From assembly GCA_032718565.1 (NCBI GenBank), contig JAVGVS010000515.1, forward strand, positions 62,001 to 126,000: a DNA stretch of 64,000 bases, in the 5' to 3' direction. The stretch is from Distichodus sexfasciatus. Its lineage: Eukaryota > Chordata > Actinopteri > Characiformes > Distichodontidae. Positions within the stretch are counted from its first letter, which is position 1. Each line of letters begins with the position of its first letter. Shown here one piece after another: positions 54,217-63,739 of the stretch. Below the pieces are notes generated by a model. That model searched no databases and was not told the DNA's origin. It saw only the letters and a list, made by a program, of their open reading frames with translations. The translations under genes were made by a program, and so were the position numbers.

Positions 54217-54780
54217 CTGGTTGCTAAGCAACGCTAATCCCTGAATGATAAGTTTTATGCTAATTAGGAAAGTAGAGTGTTAGCTAATCACGAAAGAAGT
54301 TTTTGTTTGTTCTAGACGTCTTTAACAAACAACGCAAGGTGATAACTCTACGATCGCCGTGGCAATTTAGGGAACGAAGCAGAGCCGATTGGTGTATAAA
54401 CAACGTATATGTTTTGAGATCGTTGGCGGTGAATTGTGGGTCACAGCGGAATTAAACCCCGACGGGAAAACGAGTGCTGGATCTTCCCTTCATCCGCGCG
54501 GCTAATTAAATGTCAGAGGCATGCGCGCTCTTCTAAACCTTCACTCATTAACCTTACACAATCAATACGTCGGCCGCCGCTAACCTTTTCCTTGCTGCGC
54601 TCGTCTTCTACGAGCATGCCTCTCTCTTTCCTTTCTCGTTCTTTTCTCGCTCTTTTACAGTGCATTGTTCCCTCAACGGGCGCCTCAACGGGCGAGCAAG
54701 CGTTTATTCGTAGCGGGAAATGAAAAGAGGGAAATGAACGGGGCGCGAACCGCATGTCAGATAAAGTGATATAAGAGCCG
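54217..54780. other. unique segment with an X-box-like palindrome
   Basis: GTTGCTAAGCAAC at 54220-54232 is a perfect palindrome matching the RFX-family X-box form. Downstream come GCTAATTAGG, TTAGCTAATCACG, CGGCTAATTAAATGTCAG and CTCATTAACC words in non-repetitive DNA. It could be a conserved non-coding element. Two opposite-strand frames at 54436-54755 lack domains. Confidence 0.32.
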
Positions 54781-54781
54781 G

Positions 54782-55268
54782 CTGGGCGGAACGAGGGATG
54801 AGGAGGAGGAGGAAGAAGAAGAGTGGTCGGCTCGTTAGTGTGCTAGACCCCCCCACGTTTTTTTCAGACGACGTTTTCATTTGCGATGTCATGATGCAAA
54901 GGGAGGCTAGCTGCCCCACGACACTCCTCCTCCGTTTACCTTCCGTCTCTTTTCATTTATATTTTTTGCCGCTTGATGAAAATGAACAGTATTAAACATT
55001 GTGTTCGAGGAAAAGCAAAAATTTAATATTTTTACCTTTTTAACCATTTCATTTGAATACAAAATGCGCATCAGCTCGTTTTTTTGGTATATTTTGGGCT
55101 TTGGAAACGAATAATAAGTAAAAGACTGATATCGATGTTGGTGGGGCGGAACGAGGGAGGTGGAGGAGGAGTGGTCAGCTTGTTAGCTAGACCTCGACCC
55201 CATCACACTCCTCCTCCGTTTATCTTACATTTGTTTTTTAATTTTTGACATCCTATGAAAACGAACAG
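54782..55268 (+). repeat. local duplication, offset about 357 bp
   Basis: GGCGGAACGAGGGATGAGGA..GTGGTCGGCTCGTTAG..CACTCCTCCTCCGTTTACC..GATGAAAATGAACAG at 54786-54990 recurs as GGCGGAACGAGGGAGGTGGA..GTGGTCAGCTTGTTAG..CACTCCTCCTCCGTTTATC..ATGAAAACGAACAG at 55145-55268. The second copy ends where a SINE begins. Confidence 0.85.
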
Positions 55269-55480
55269 CGGTTTAAGGTGTGCACCCCCTAATCGGAAGG
55301 TCGCCGGTTTGAATCCCAGACTAGTAAAGGTACCATCCCTAAGCACTGATCCCCGGGTGCTGCCCATGTCAGCTGGCCACTGCTCCTTCAGGGAGGGTCA
55401 AACGAAAAGGTCAAATTTGGTTGTGGTGCACTGTGTGCCGTGCTGTGTTCACAATCACAAATAATCACTCACTTATTTTT
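55269..55480 (+). mobile_element. SINE-like element, family A
   Basis: CTAATCGGAAGGTCGCC then the B box GGTTTGAATCC (55306-55316), AGACTAGTAAAGGTACC, AAGCACTGATCCCCGGGTGC, GCCCATGTCAGCTGGCCAC, TGCTCCTTCAGGGAGGGTCA, TTGGTTGTGGTGCACTGTG and CACAAATAATCACTCACTTA. About 210 bp. It matches the minus-strand copy at 56508-56731 closely. Confidence 0.82.
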
Positions 55481-55499
55481 AGTCACTGTAAAATTGTGA

Positions 55500-55840
55500 A
55501 TTAATCATGCGTTCCATTTGCCGTTGATGCTCGGTTTCCGAGTTGTTTTCCGAGATCTAAAGCTGGAAGTGATGCTAAGTGCACCGCTGTTTCTCGAACA
55601 CCCCACCAAATATCTGGGAGCAGCACTAAGGACCTTGAGTTTAGAATCCAAGATGGCTGCTCAGTGCAAATGCTGCGTACATAATATCGTGTTTGATTGT
55701 CTTTCTCGTCCGCCTCTCCCCCTCCTTCTAGAAGATTCCGTGTGGATCCGTCTCCGTTGGGTTGAGTACTAGAAGGAAGACTTTCGGTTTGACTTTCGGT
55801 TTTAGGTTATAATGTAAAAAACGAACGGATGAAGGAATGA
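55500..55840. other. unassigned sequence
   Basis: Unique DNA with one 84-codon plus frame (55518-55772) that lacks recognisable features. GACTTTCGGTTTGACTTTCGG is a small tandem word at about 55778-55802. Confidence 0.3.
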
Positions 55841-55849
55841 TGAACGGAT

Positions 55850-56215
55850 CACGGTTTCCCGAGCGGAGCAGAGTGTCAGGGAGAGTTGAGGTTAAATTCA
55901 CAGAATCTTATAGAATTCGAGGGAACGACTGGCGTCCTCGGCTCTGACCCGTACGATTCATCACCGTGTTGGTGGGGCGGTTGCCGCGGGAACGCTCTGT
56001 CTTATCGTGTTAGCGCGGTGTTATAGAGGCTCGGTTCCCCGGGCTCCTGAGCGGCTCAATCCGGGTTGGGGCCCCTGGCTCTCGGCCCCCAATTATATTA
56101 TCTCTCCACGGCGCAGCATAAGCAGATGAAAGATATGATTCATAGTGTGTTTTTCCCGAGGAATCTTATAACGGAAAGGAGTTAGCGTTACCGCTGCCAT
56201 GCGGGGGCAAGTAGC
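55850..56215. other. GC-rich unique segment, possible regulatory DNA
   Basis: Many CG dinucleotides (GGTTGCCGCGGGAACGCTC, GTGTTAGCGCGGTG) and CCCCCAATTATATTATC, AAGCAGATGAAAGATATGAT. Stands out from its neighbours. No frame is convincing. Confidence 0.28.
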
Positions 56216-56384
56216 GTACAGGATTTTTATTTCAGTGATTTTTCTTACTGCCTATCCCAGAAAAATGAAGCGACTCCATAATTTTTTTCTTTACATCTCT
56301 CCTGCCATCGCTCGACTTACTCAAGACGCCACAACTAACAGCTGTTGTTTATTTCTCTCTCTCTCTCCCTCCCTCTCTCTTTAG

Positions 56385-57060
56385 TCGTCACCATTGGAGC
56401 GATGCTTAGATTTGCTCGATATTTTCATCCGATATCTGATGCTGCATTTATTGTATGTGGGAAAGGTAGCGCTAGTGTCAGGCATGTCCAAAGTCCCAGT
56501 GAAAGTGAGTGATTATTTGTCATTGTGATCACACCACAGCACAACACACAGTGCACCACAACCAAATCTGACCTGTGCATTTACCCCATCCGTGAAGGAG
56601 CAGTGGGCAGCTTGGCGACTGTACCTTGCTCATGAGTACCTCAGTGGTAACTTTACCAGCCCTGGATTCGAACCTGCGACCTTCTGATCACGGGGCGAAC
56701 ACCCTACCGTTACGACACCAACCACCCGAGGTGGGATTTTGAACAACCCGCGTGGAACGTTCACCAGCAAAATCCATGTGAGCCCACACATGGGCTGTGT
56801 CCCGAGCCGTGTACTACTGCACTTAATAGTAGTGGTAGGTAAGGTGCTCTTATCATACTTTTCTATGTCTCAGGAAATAGCCGGGGTTGTAGCTTAACGG
56901 CTCTCTACACACTAGGTAGTGCACATGGAGTGTCACATGCACCCTATTTGACTTGGTACACTACATAGGGCGGGAAGTGACTTTTCTTAAAATGTTGTGC
57001 ACTACGCTGGAAATGCTCCGTCCTCGCTCCACTCTGTTTATACGCTCTTGATCTGCCTTT
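56385..57060 (+). mobile_element. GATGCAC family element, interrupted by a SINE
   Basis: GCGATGCTTAGATTTGCTCG, GATGCTGCATTTATTGTATG and GGCATGTCCAAAGTC precede the insertion. AGGTGGGATTTTG, GGAACGTTCACCAGCAAAAT, GGGCTGTGTCCCGAGCCGTG, CACTAGGTAGTGCACATGGA and CTACATAGGGCGGGAAGTGA follow it. Uninterrupted order is seen at 16752-17160. Confidence 0.78.
56508..56731 (-). mobile_element. SINE-like element, family A, nested
   Basis: On the minus strand: GTCGTAACGGTAGGGTG, the B box GGTTCGAATCC (56664-56674), GGCTGGTAAAGTTACCACTG, CTCATGAGCAAGGTAC, GCCCACTGCTCCTTCACGG, TTGGTTGTGGTGCACTG and a CAAATAATCACTCAC tail. It is the best-preserved copy. Its polymerase III box is intact to consensus, but the head is not a foldable tRNA gene. 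Confidence 0.85.
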
Positions 57061-57440
57061 ATCTCTCTCTCCTTCTCCATCTTCTCTTTTTCTTTTACCT
57101 TTCTCAATATATATGTCTATATTTCTTCCTTGCTATTCTCTCTTTCTCACACATATTTCTTTCTCTTTCGCACTCTCTCTTCACTTCTATCTATATTTTT
57201 CTCAATTTCTTCTCTGACTCTATTATAGACATATACACAAACTAAAATACATCTCTTTCTCTTTACTTCTGCCTTTCTTTCTTTATCTCTCTCTCTCTTC
57301 TCTCTGCCGTATTTCAAACAGACTCAACTGTCTCCGTAACTAGTTTTCTTTTTACATCTCTTTTTGTCGTCACTCGGCATTCTGAAGACGTGACAATTGC
57401 CTAACCTGACGTTTTTCTTTCTCTCCCTCCCTCTATCTCT
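57060..57440 (+). repeat. pyrimidine-rich sequence
   Basis: CTCTTT/TTCTTTC sequence with short unique parts at 57310-57410. Further on, CAGGTAAGAG at 57523-57532 is a good match to a splice donor, but no acceptor or frame supports an exon. Confidence 0.6.
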
Positions 57441-57739
57441 CTATCTCTCCGTCTCCTCCCACCGCTGTGCTGATGGCCACATCCACTCGTCAACTCTTTC
57501 GTCTCGACTCCTGACGCAACGGCAGGTAAGAGAAGTGCTGATTTATTTACGTTGCTGCTGGTTTGTGTGGAGCTGGGAGATGGTCGTTAGCTGCTTTACT
57601 TTAATTTTAACTTTCACTTTTACTGCTCAATTAAGATTCTCAAAACCTGGTTCACATCGAGCATTTACATGCATTTTGTGCGAACAAATTACACATCGTC
57701 TCTTAAATACTCATGTGAAGGAAACGTTAAGAACGCATT

Positions 57740-58690
57740 TACCCGTTTTCCACCATACTGGTGCCGGTGCCATGTTTTCCCAATGAAAAATAAAAAATGG
57801 CTGCCAGTACCACAAAATCAGCTTTGAACCCAAACTGTGGGACTAACGATGGGACTAACGAGGACTAAAACTGTGCTGGTCTAGAACCAAGAGTCTGTGA
57901 TGTTTTGATGCCCTTTTTCCACTGCGCTGGTGCTGGTTCCAGTTCTCAATTTGGAACCAGTGCAGTGGAAAAGGTGTCACTGTGTTCTCAATGTGTCTTG
58001 GGTGTGTAGTCTGGACTTTTAATTGCGATTGTTTAGGGTGCTTATATGTCAGATTCGTCAGTGATCTGGTTAGGATTTAACGAGAAGAACAGACGCGAAC
58101 AAACCTTAACGGAAAGTTCCGCAATTCGGCCAGTGATCTGATTAGGATATAAACCGAATGTCACACTTTCACAATTCGACAGTGATCTGGTTAGGATGTA
58201 ACGAATTGCTACTCGTTAGCCCTTGTAGCGTGGAGGCTAACCCAAACACGGCTGAGAGCGCGAGTAGGTAGGATAAACACGCAAGTTGATTTAAGAACTC
58301 TCTTACAAGAAGAGCTAGGATTCCCACAAAGAATCCGCGTTCTAAGGACACACACTCTAATCAAAGAGATAACCAAATAACTGGAGTACTCACAGTTGAA
58401 GCTGATGTGCATCAGAGTAGGGCTGGCGACTCAATGACGGAGTGAGCGCGGCGAGGAAATGGCTTCCTTAAAAACCCTTTGAACCGCAACCCTCGCGTCC
58501 CAATCCAATTACCGGCCGCGGGAGTGAGTGCGCGTGACATTACACACCTTTAACACTGCATTGGTACTAGTGCCATTTGGTGTCGCCACCCAATTTGGAA
58601 TCAGTGCCACATTTTTGAAAAACAGAAACTGGTACCGGTGCCGTTGCTCAACCTGGTGCTAAAACTTGGCTGGACTGAAGAGGTTGCAAC
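57740..58690 (+). mobile_element. TTTTCCACTGC.CTGGTGCC repeat, with a palindromic core and an inserted LTR-like unit
   Basis: CCGTTTTCCACCATACTGG, TGCCGGTGCCATGTT and later TAACACTGCATTGGTACTAG, CTGGTACCGGTGCCGTTGC belong to one style of repeat. The core at 57912-57974 is an inverted repeat: CCTTTTTCCACTGCGCTGG against CCTTTTCCACTGCACTGGTT reversed. A 493-bp unit (58047-58539) splits it. Confidence 0.55.
58047..58539 (+). mobile_element. possible solo LTR of a retrotransposon
   Basis: The unit starts TGTCA and ends TGACA, a 5-bp inverted terminus of the TG...CA kind. The flanks are TTATA (58042-58046) and TTACA (58540-58544), four of five matching, the size expected of an LTR-element target duplication. 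GTGATCTGGTTAGGAT-like words recur three times near its left end (about 58060, 58130, 58182). It interrupts an older repeat. There is no coding sequence, so only a solo LTR could be present. The direction of transcription is not clear. Confidence 0.45.
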
Positions 58691-58740
58691 TGAGATCGTA
58701 TCTTTTCCGCTTCATGTCGTTTGGTGTAGTTTTTGGGTGG

Positions 58741-58815
58741 AGTCTTTATTGATAAGGTGGACAGTAAAAAAGTACTTTTACCTGAGTACTGTACTTAAGT
58801 AGAGTAGTAGTATTT
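58741..58815 (+). mobile_element. GTACTTTTACCTGAGTACTG fragment
   Basis: AAGTACTTTTACCTGAGTAC and TGTACTTAAGTAGAGTAG are characteristic of a widespread fish DNA element. A weaker relative (AAAGTACAGATACTTAAAT) lies at 36223-36242. Confidence 0.5.
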
Positions 58816-59079
58816 ATTTTTTGGAAACATATGACTTTCACTTATGAAACGCCCTCACTAACGAAAACGCTGCAGTTCAGTCAAATCTTCCCCTTTATTC
58901 CCTGTCCCCTAAAACTCATATTTCAGTTGATAAATAACAACCACCACCAGCGTTCTACCCACAGTACAGCTGTTTACTCGATAATATCCCGGATGCACAT
59001 CCATCGCATTAGTGACGTGGCTCTGAGTTGCGGAGCAGGGCACTGTGGGAAATGTAGTTCTCTCCCAGAAAGAGAGAAT

Positions 59080-59145
59080 ACATGGACATGTATATTGTGT
59101 ATCGTGATATAGATATATAATAGGCCATATCACCCAGCCCTGTCT
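59080..59145. mobile_element. hAT-like end fragment
   Basis: GTATCGTGATATAGATATA then CATATCACCCAGCCCTG, the same ACCCAGCCCT terminus as 46473-46861. Confidence 0.45.
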
Positions 59146-59149
59146 CTAG

Positions 59150-59510
59150 GTTAATTAAGTGATTCTTCGTGTTCCGATGCTGTTTATTAACCGAACCATC
59201 TGGAAATCTGCATTATTTTTGCTTATCATTTATTCGGACTCATTTTTCACTACAAACCGCCGAAACCTGGCGTCTCCTTTTCCGACCCCACGGCACCGTT
59301 TTCCCACAGGTCTTATCCATTTATCTCGCTGAATGGAGGTGTTCAGAGAGAGGTGAACCGGCCAAGGCCTTGCTGCATGTTTCAAAGCCCATTAAAATCG
59401 CTGTCAAAAATGTAAAAAACCCCACAACAACCTTCACCTCGGGGTTTTCACGCTCGGTAACTTTGGCCTCGCTCTTGCAGTTTCTCCTAGTGATTAAGGG
59501 ATAAAAGTAA
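59150..59510. other. unique segment, possible conserved non-coding element
   Basis: TGTTTATTAACCGAACCATC, GCTTATCATTTATTCGG, AAGCCCATTAAAATCGCTG and GTGATTAAGGGATAAAAG in GC-balanced DNA. The 111-codon frame has no domain. Confidence 0.27.
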
Positions 59511-59802
59511 TCCTAGTTGTGCTGCTTTTTGCACCTGCTAAATTTAATCTTATTTAATTATATCTTACTCGTTAATTTTTGGCGTACATCAGCCAACAGT
59601 GACTGTGGTCGTCTGGGTGCCTTATTAAAAATGCTGCAAAATACACAAAAATCAGATTTCTTTTAGTTGATATCAGACACTGGAATTAATTCCTAACTGC
59701 ACATCAACGTTTGATAGAGCTAATGACGATTCTACATTATATTAATAACAATGCAACAACTTATTTTAGCAATTTTTACATATATTATTATAATGTAACA
59801 AA

Positions 59803-59863
<61 letters not shown>

Positions 59864-60471
59864 TGCTGTTGGTGTTGTTGGTGTTGTTATAGTGTAATAT
59901 AATAATTCATTTGCACACATTTATTTTTGAACTGAGCTAACACTGATTTTACAATGTTTTAAAAGTGCTACAACTTATTATTAGTTGTTATTTATAATTT
60001 ATTATTATTATTATTATTATTGTAAATAATTAATTATTATTCATTCATTCATTTATTCATTATCTGAACTGGCAGAATCAACTGGGTCATACAGGGGACC
60101 CTGGAGCCTATCTCAGAACTTTCAAGCGCAAGGTGGGGAACAAATCTCTGGTAGGGCTAACACACCGTGAGGGCACACACATCACACGGGTTCAAGCACA
60201 CACATTCACACCTTTTACGCCTAATTTAGAGTCGCTAATTAACTTTAAGTAGCATGCCTTCAATCCAGGATTTCTCGCCAGAGGCTTATTATGCTAATCC
60301 ACTGTGCCATCAAAGCCGCCTTATTATTATTATTATTATTATTGTTGGTGTTAAGTTGTTATAATATATAATATAATAATTAATTCATTTTGCTCTTCAT
60401 TTATTTTTATTTGAGCTAATACGCCACAATGTCTTTAAAAGCAAGCATAACTTATTAGTTATTACTGCAAT

Positions 60472-60503
<32 letters not shown>

Positions 60504-60540
60504 CACATATTATTATTATTATTATTGATTCTATATTATA
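59803..60540 (+). repeat. ATT microsatellites
   Basis: ATT tracts at 59803-59862, 60000-60022, 60319-60342, 60476-60501 and 60508-60528, separated by AT-rich DNA and a SINE. Confidence 0.95.
60045..60330 (-). mobile_element. SINE-like element, family C
   Basis: The reverse complement has ATGGCACAGTGGATTAGCAT (head), TCTGGCGAGAAATCCTGGAT, AATTAGCGACTCTAAATTAG, GAATGTGTGTGCTTGAACC, a CCTGGGATAGGCTCC-like middle, CCCAGTTGATTCTGCCAG and TTCAGATAATGAATAAATG tail. Shares the tail with 40030-40085 and 63290-63325. Confidence 0.7.
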
Positions 60541-60723
60541 ACAATATGACAATGTGTCTGTTCCATTTCTCTATAGTTTTTTTTGTTTTATTTCATATTT
60601 TATATTTTATGTTAATTTAACAGTAAGTGGTTTATATTGAAACAGCACAATGAATTGCTTGTACAGAGCGTGTGTAAAATGTGGTGAGATTTTGCTGGAA
60701 GTATGTGTAGCGTCATGGTAACA

Positions 60724-60869
60724 GCAGTGTGTGTGTGTGTGTGTGTGTGAGTGTTATCATTTGATTACACGTTTTGTTGAGGCAGTGTGTTGTAGTTTAG
60801 TTGCATTGTGCTTCCCTTCAGCCACCATATAGAGCGCCAGGCAGTTTGGCATTAAACTTAAAACCCTTG

Positions 60870-60902
<33 letters not shown>

Positions 60903-61065
60903 GATATCGATGAATGTGCAGTAGTGTGTTATTGTGTTGTACTTGTGGCTGTTCATTTAGATAAGACTGCATTAGCGCAGCATGAAAAGGAAGGTTGGTG
61001 TTAAGCGACGGATTGCTATTTTCTCCGTCTTTTCTTCTTTCTTTTTTTTATTTTCTTTTCCTGAT

Positions 61066-61101
<36 letters not shown>

Positions 61102-61495
61102 TCCATCTCGTCTCTTCAGCCTTTAGAGGAAAACTTTAAGTAATCCCATTTGTCAACATCACAGGTGTGAGTCGAGCTGCGGGCCCCGGGGTCAGAGTGT
61201 GTGTGTGTGTGTTTGTGTGTGTTTGTGTATGAGTGAGTGCAGAGCCCAAAGCATGTCACACACAATATCTGTGTGTGTCTGTGTGTGTGTGTGAGTGAAT
61301 AAGTGCAGAGCCTTAAAGCATCTGTGTGTGTGTGTGTGTGTGTGTGTGGAATGAGTGAGAGTCTGGAAGTGCCATAAGGCATGTGATCTCTCTCTTTAGT
61401 GTGTGTGTGTGTGTGTGTGTGTTTGCAGGTGTTTAGGTGTTTGTGAAGGCCTGCGCATACACACACACACACACACACAAAATAGAAACACACTG
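60724..61495 (+). repeat. GT tracts, a CT tract and a CA tract
   Basis: GT at 60726-60752, 60871-60902, 61197-61230, 61270-61295, 61322-61350 and 61400-61425. CT at 61066-61098. CA at 61459-61482. Between 61200 and 61400 a block of GTGTGTGTGTG.GAGTGA.TxAGTGCAGAGCC repeats. A CT-rich stretch follows to 61700. Confidence 0.92.
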
Positions 61496-61872
61496 AGCTC
61501 TGAGTTACAGAAGGCTAGAAAAAGATCTGTTTCTCTATCTCTTTTTCTATATCATTTTATCTTTCATCTTCTTTCTCTCCCTCCTCTGTCCTTCTCTCTG
61601 TCCTTCTTTCATTCTCTCATTCCTTCACTCTCTTATTTCTCTCCTTACCCTTCTTTTCTCTCTACATGTTTCTCATCTTCATCTTTCACTTGCTTCTCTC
61701 TATCTCTATTTACAATAATTGTATATTATGTAAACAGTAAGATGCTGTAAATTAACGTTAATATATGAATTATGTGCTGTATTTTTTATCCTCATTCCTT
61801 TATTTATTATTTGCTGATTCCAACTTCTTTAACTGATAAAATAAGAAACGGTGGAGGATAGAGAAACAATAC

Positions 61873-61874
<2 letters not shown>

Positions 61875-61934
<60 letters not shown>

Positions 61935-62140
61935 GCTATTATTTTAGCACCTTTCATAAAAGAAAATGCAGCCAAAAGTGCTTTATATCACGGATAAAAT
62001 CACTTAACAAATAAAATGTTATTAGAGAATTATTATAATTTAACACATAACAAAAGCATAAGACAGAAATAAATAAAATAAGTAAATAAGTAAATAAAAT
62101 GACTAAAATACAATTAAAAGGAACAAAATCTTATAATACT
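61875..62140 (+). repeat. ATT tract joined to the GCACCTTTCATA repeat, copy 2
   Basis: A 60-bp ATT tract (61875-61934), then TTTTAGCACCTTTCATAAAA, ATGCAGCCAAAAGTGCTTTA and AGACAGAAATAAATAAAATA. Same order as 13010-13220. Confidence 0.82.
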
Positions 62141-62189
62141 GAGCATTTAGCTGTTGCTGAAGCTATATATGTTTTATTTATTATTTATT

Positions 62190-62540
62190 TATTTATTGTC
62201 TTTTTCCTCCAGAAGGACAGAACGGCCTGCTTTGCTCAAATCTCCTGCAGAATAAATTAATTTCAGGGCGAAACACAAATGAGGATAATGATTTTCTTTG
62301 CAGTCTGCCAGTGTAAAATGGAAGTCTACAGTAAGCTTATTATTAAGCAAAAAAATAATGAGATTTGCATTTGTCGAGGAAATAAACAGTCTTAAGGTTC
62401 ATTAATGAGCTGTGTGAAGGTTGCAGGTTCGCGGTGTGTTTGCATTGCAAAACAGCTTGCTATCAGGTCTAAGTGGCCTGTCCTCGGCTTAAGTAGTGTG
62501 AAACAGTTCATAATCTCATGGTGAAAAATAAATATTCATA
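62190..62540. other. unique segment with octamer word, best conserved-element candidate
   Basis: GCAGAATAAATTAATTTCAG, AAATGAGGATAATGATTTTC, TAAGCTTATTATTAAGC, a perfect ATTTGCAT octamer (62363-62370, POU-factor type), GTTCATTAATGAGCTG and TTGCATTGCAAAACAGC. Dense homeodomain-like words in non-repetitive DNA, with no frame, are typical of developmental enhancers. Conservation must be tested. Confidence 0.35.
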
Positions 62541-62569
62541 ATAACATTTCGATAATACTGATCTTTGTG

Positions 62570-62960
62570 TATATAGTAACTTTTATACATTTTGAGAATG
62601 CAGCACAAAGTGATTTACAGTAAGAATAAAATTTATTTAAAAAAAAAGAAAACAGAATCAGTTATTAGTTATTAGAGAATTAGCAACTGGAATTTAAATA
62701 AATGACCATTAGACAGATAAAAAGAAATAAAAGAAGTAAATAAAAGAAATGAAAACACAATTAAATGGCTTAAGGGAAATTTAAAATAACATAAATGATC
62801 TTGAAAGGAGGGAAAGAGAAATACAATAAATTAAATAATATATATTAAACACCATCTACATAAATTTATAAAACAGAATATATGTAAATAAAATATAAAA
62901 ATTAAACTAATTAAAAGGGACAAATAATGTAAGTTATTGTTTTAAAAAGGAGAAACAAGG
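62570..62960 (+). repeat. GCACCTTTCATA repeat, copy 3, diverged
   Basis: AGTAACTTTTATACATTTTG, AATGCAGCACAAAGTGATTT and ACCATTAGACAGATAAAAAG align with 13030-13190 and 61940-62080, followed by an A-rich stretch. Confidence 0.6.
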
Positions 62961-63019
62961 ATACCATGTTTTTTTAATGTATTATTGATCTTATTGCTGC
63001 TGATATTAATATGGATGCA

Positions 63020-63345
63020 TGAAGTAGTTGTCCTGGTTCAATCCCTGGACGGCTGGTGGCTCCTTTCTGTGTGGAGTTTGTATGCTCATCCTGTTCGGGG
63101 TTTCCTCTGGGTGCCCGGTTTCCTCCCATAGTCCACAGCATGCAATGTAGGTTAATTGGTGACTCTAAATTGGCCTCTGTAAGGTGTGTGAATGATTATG
63201 GCGGTAAAATGGCGGTGTGTCGGCGCAGATGCCCAGGTTGGTCCTCGCCATGCCCCACAAGTCTCGCGATAGGCTCCCGGGTCCCCTCGCGACCCCAGTT
63301 GGGATTAAGCTGTTCAGATAACGAGACTGCCGACCGACTGGTATT
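63020..63345 (+). mobile_element. SINE-like element, family C, longest copy
   Basis: TCCTGGTTCAATCCCTGGAC (B-box-like), TGTGTGGAGTTTGTATGC, TTTCCTCTGGGTGCCCGGTT, TCCTCCCATAGTCC, AATTGGTGACTCTAAATTGG, ATGCCCAGGTTGGTCCTCGC and GCGACCCCAGTTGGGATTAA with GCTGTTCAGATAACGA. Followed by an ATT/T run at 63343-63363. The open frame over it (63056-63457) is not a gene. Confidence 0.75.
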
Positions 63346-63364
63346 ATTATTATTATTTTTTTTT

Positions 63365-63735
63365 AATGCATATTTTAGGCTTGGGACTGGAGAAGGTAAA
63401 GAAATCAACGTTAGCAACTTTGACTACAGCTTTTGTTCCAATATTTGCCAGAAATAATAATTTTTCTTCTCAATTTGCTCTTGTTTTTGTTTCATTCTTT
63501 TCCTGGCCAGGTCAAACGATATTCCCATCGCTCGTTTATTCTTCATCTTTCTTTGTCATTATTTTTACCACTTCACCGTCTTCGTCGTTTCACTTTTGGG
63601 TCCCGAACTCTATCCACCGCTCACAGAAAAATATTAAAACAAAATACTCCCCGAGGCGAAGGTTGAGTCTATTTCATTATATTTCTCCAGTGTCTCAGTC
63701 ATTCATTCCCTCGCCCATCTTCTAAAGAAAGCGAC
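63365..63735. other. unassigned sequence
   Basis: T-rich unique DNA. Overlapping frames at 63366-63725 are phenylalanine/serine-rich and domain-free. Confidence 0.3.
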
Positions 63736-63739
63736 TGTG

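Noticed and set aside
57397..57786. 129-codon frame with a good splice-donor word at 57523
   Set aside because: No AG acceptor lies between the pyrimidine tract and the donor, and the frame itself starts in low-complexity sequence.
59711..59902. Tyrosine-rich and isoleucine-rich frames
   Set aside because: Direct translation of an ATT microsatellite.
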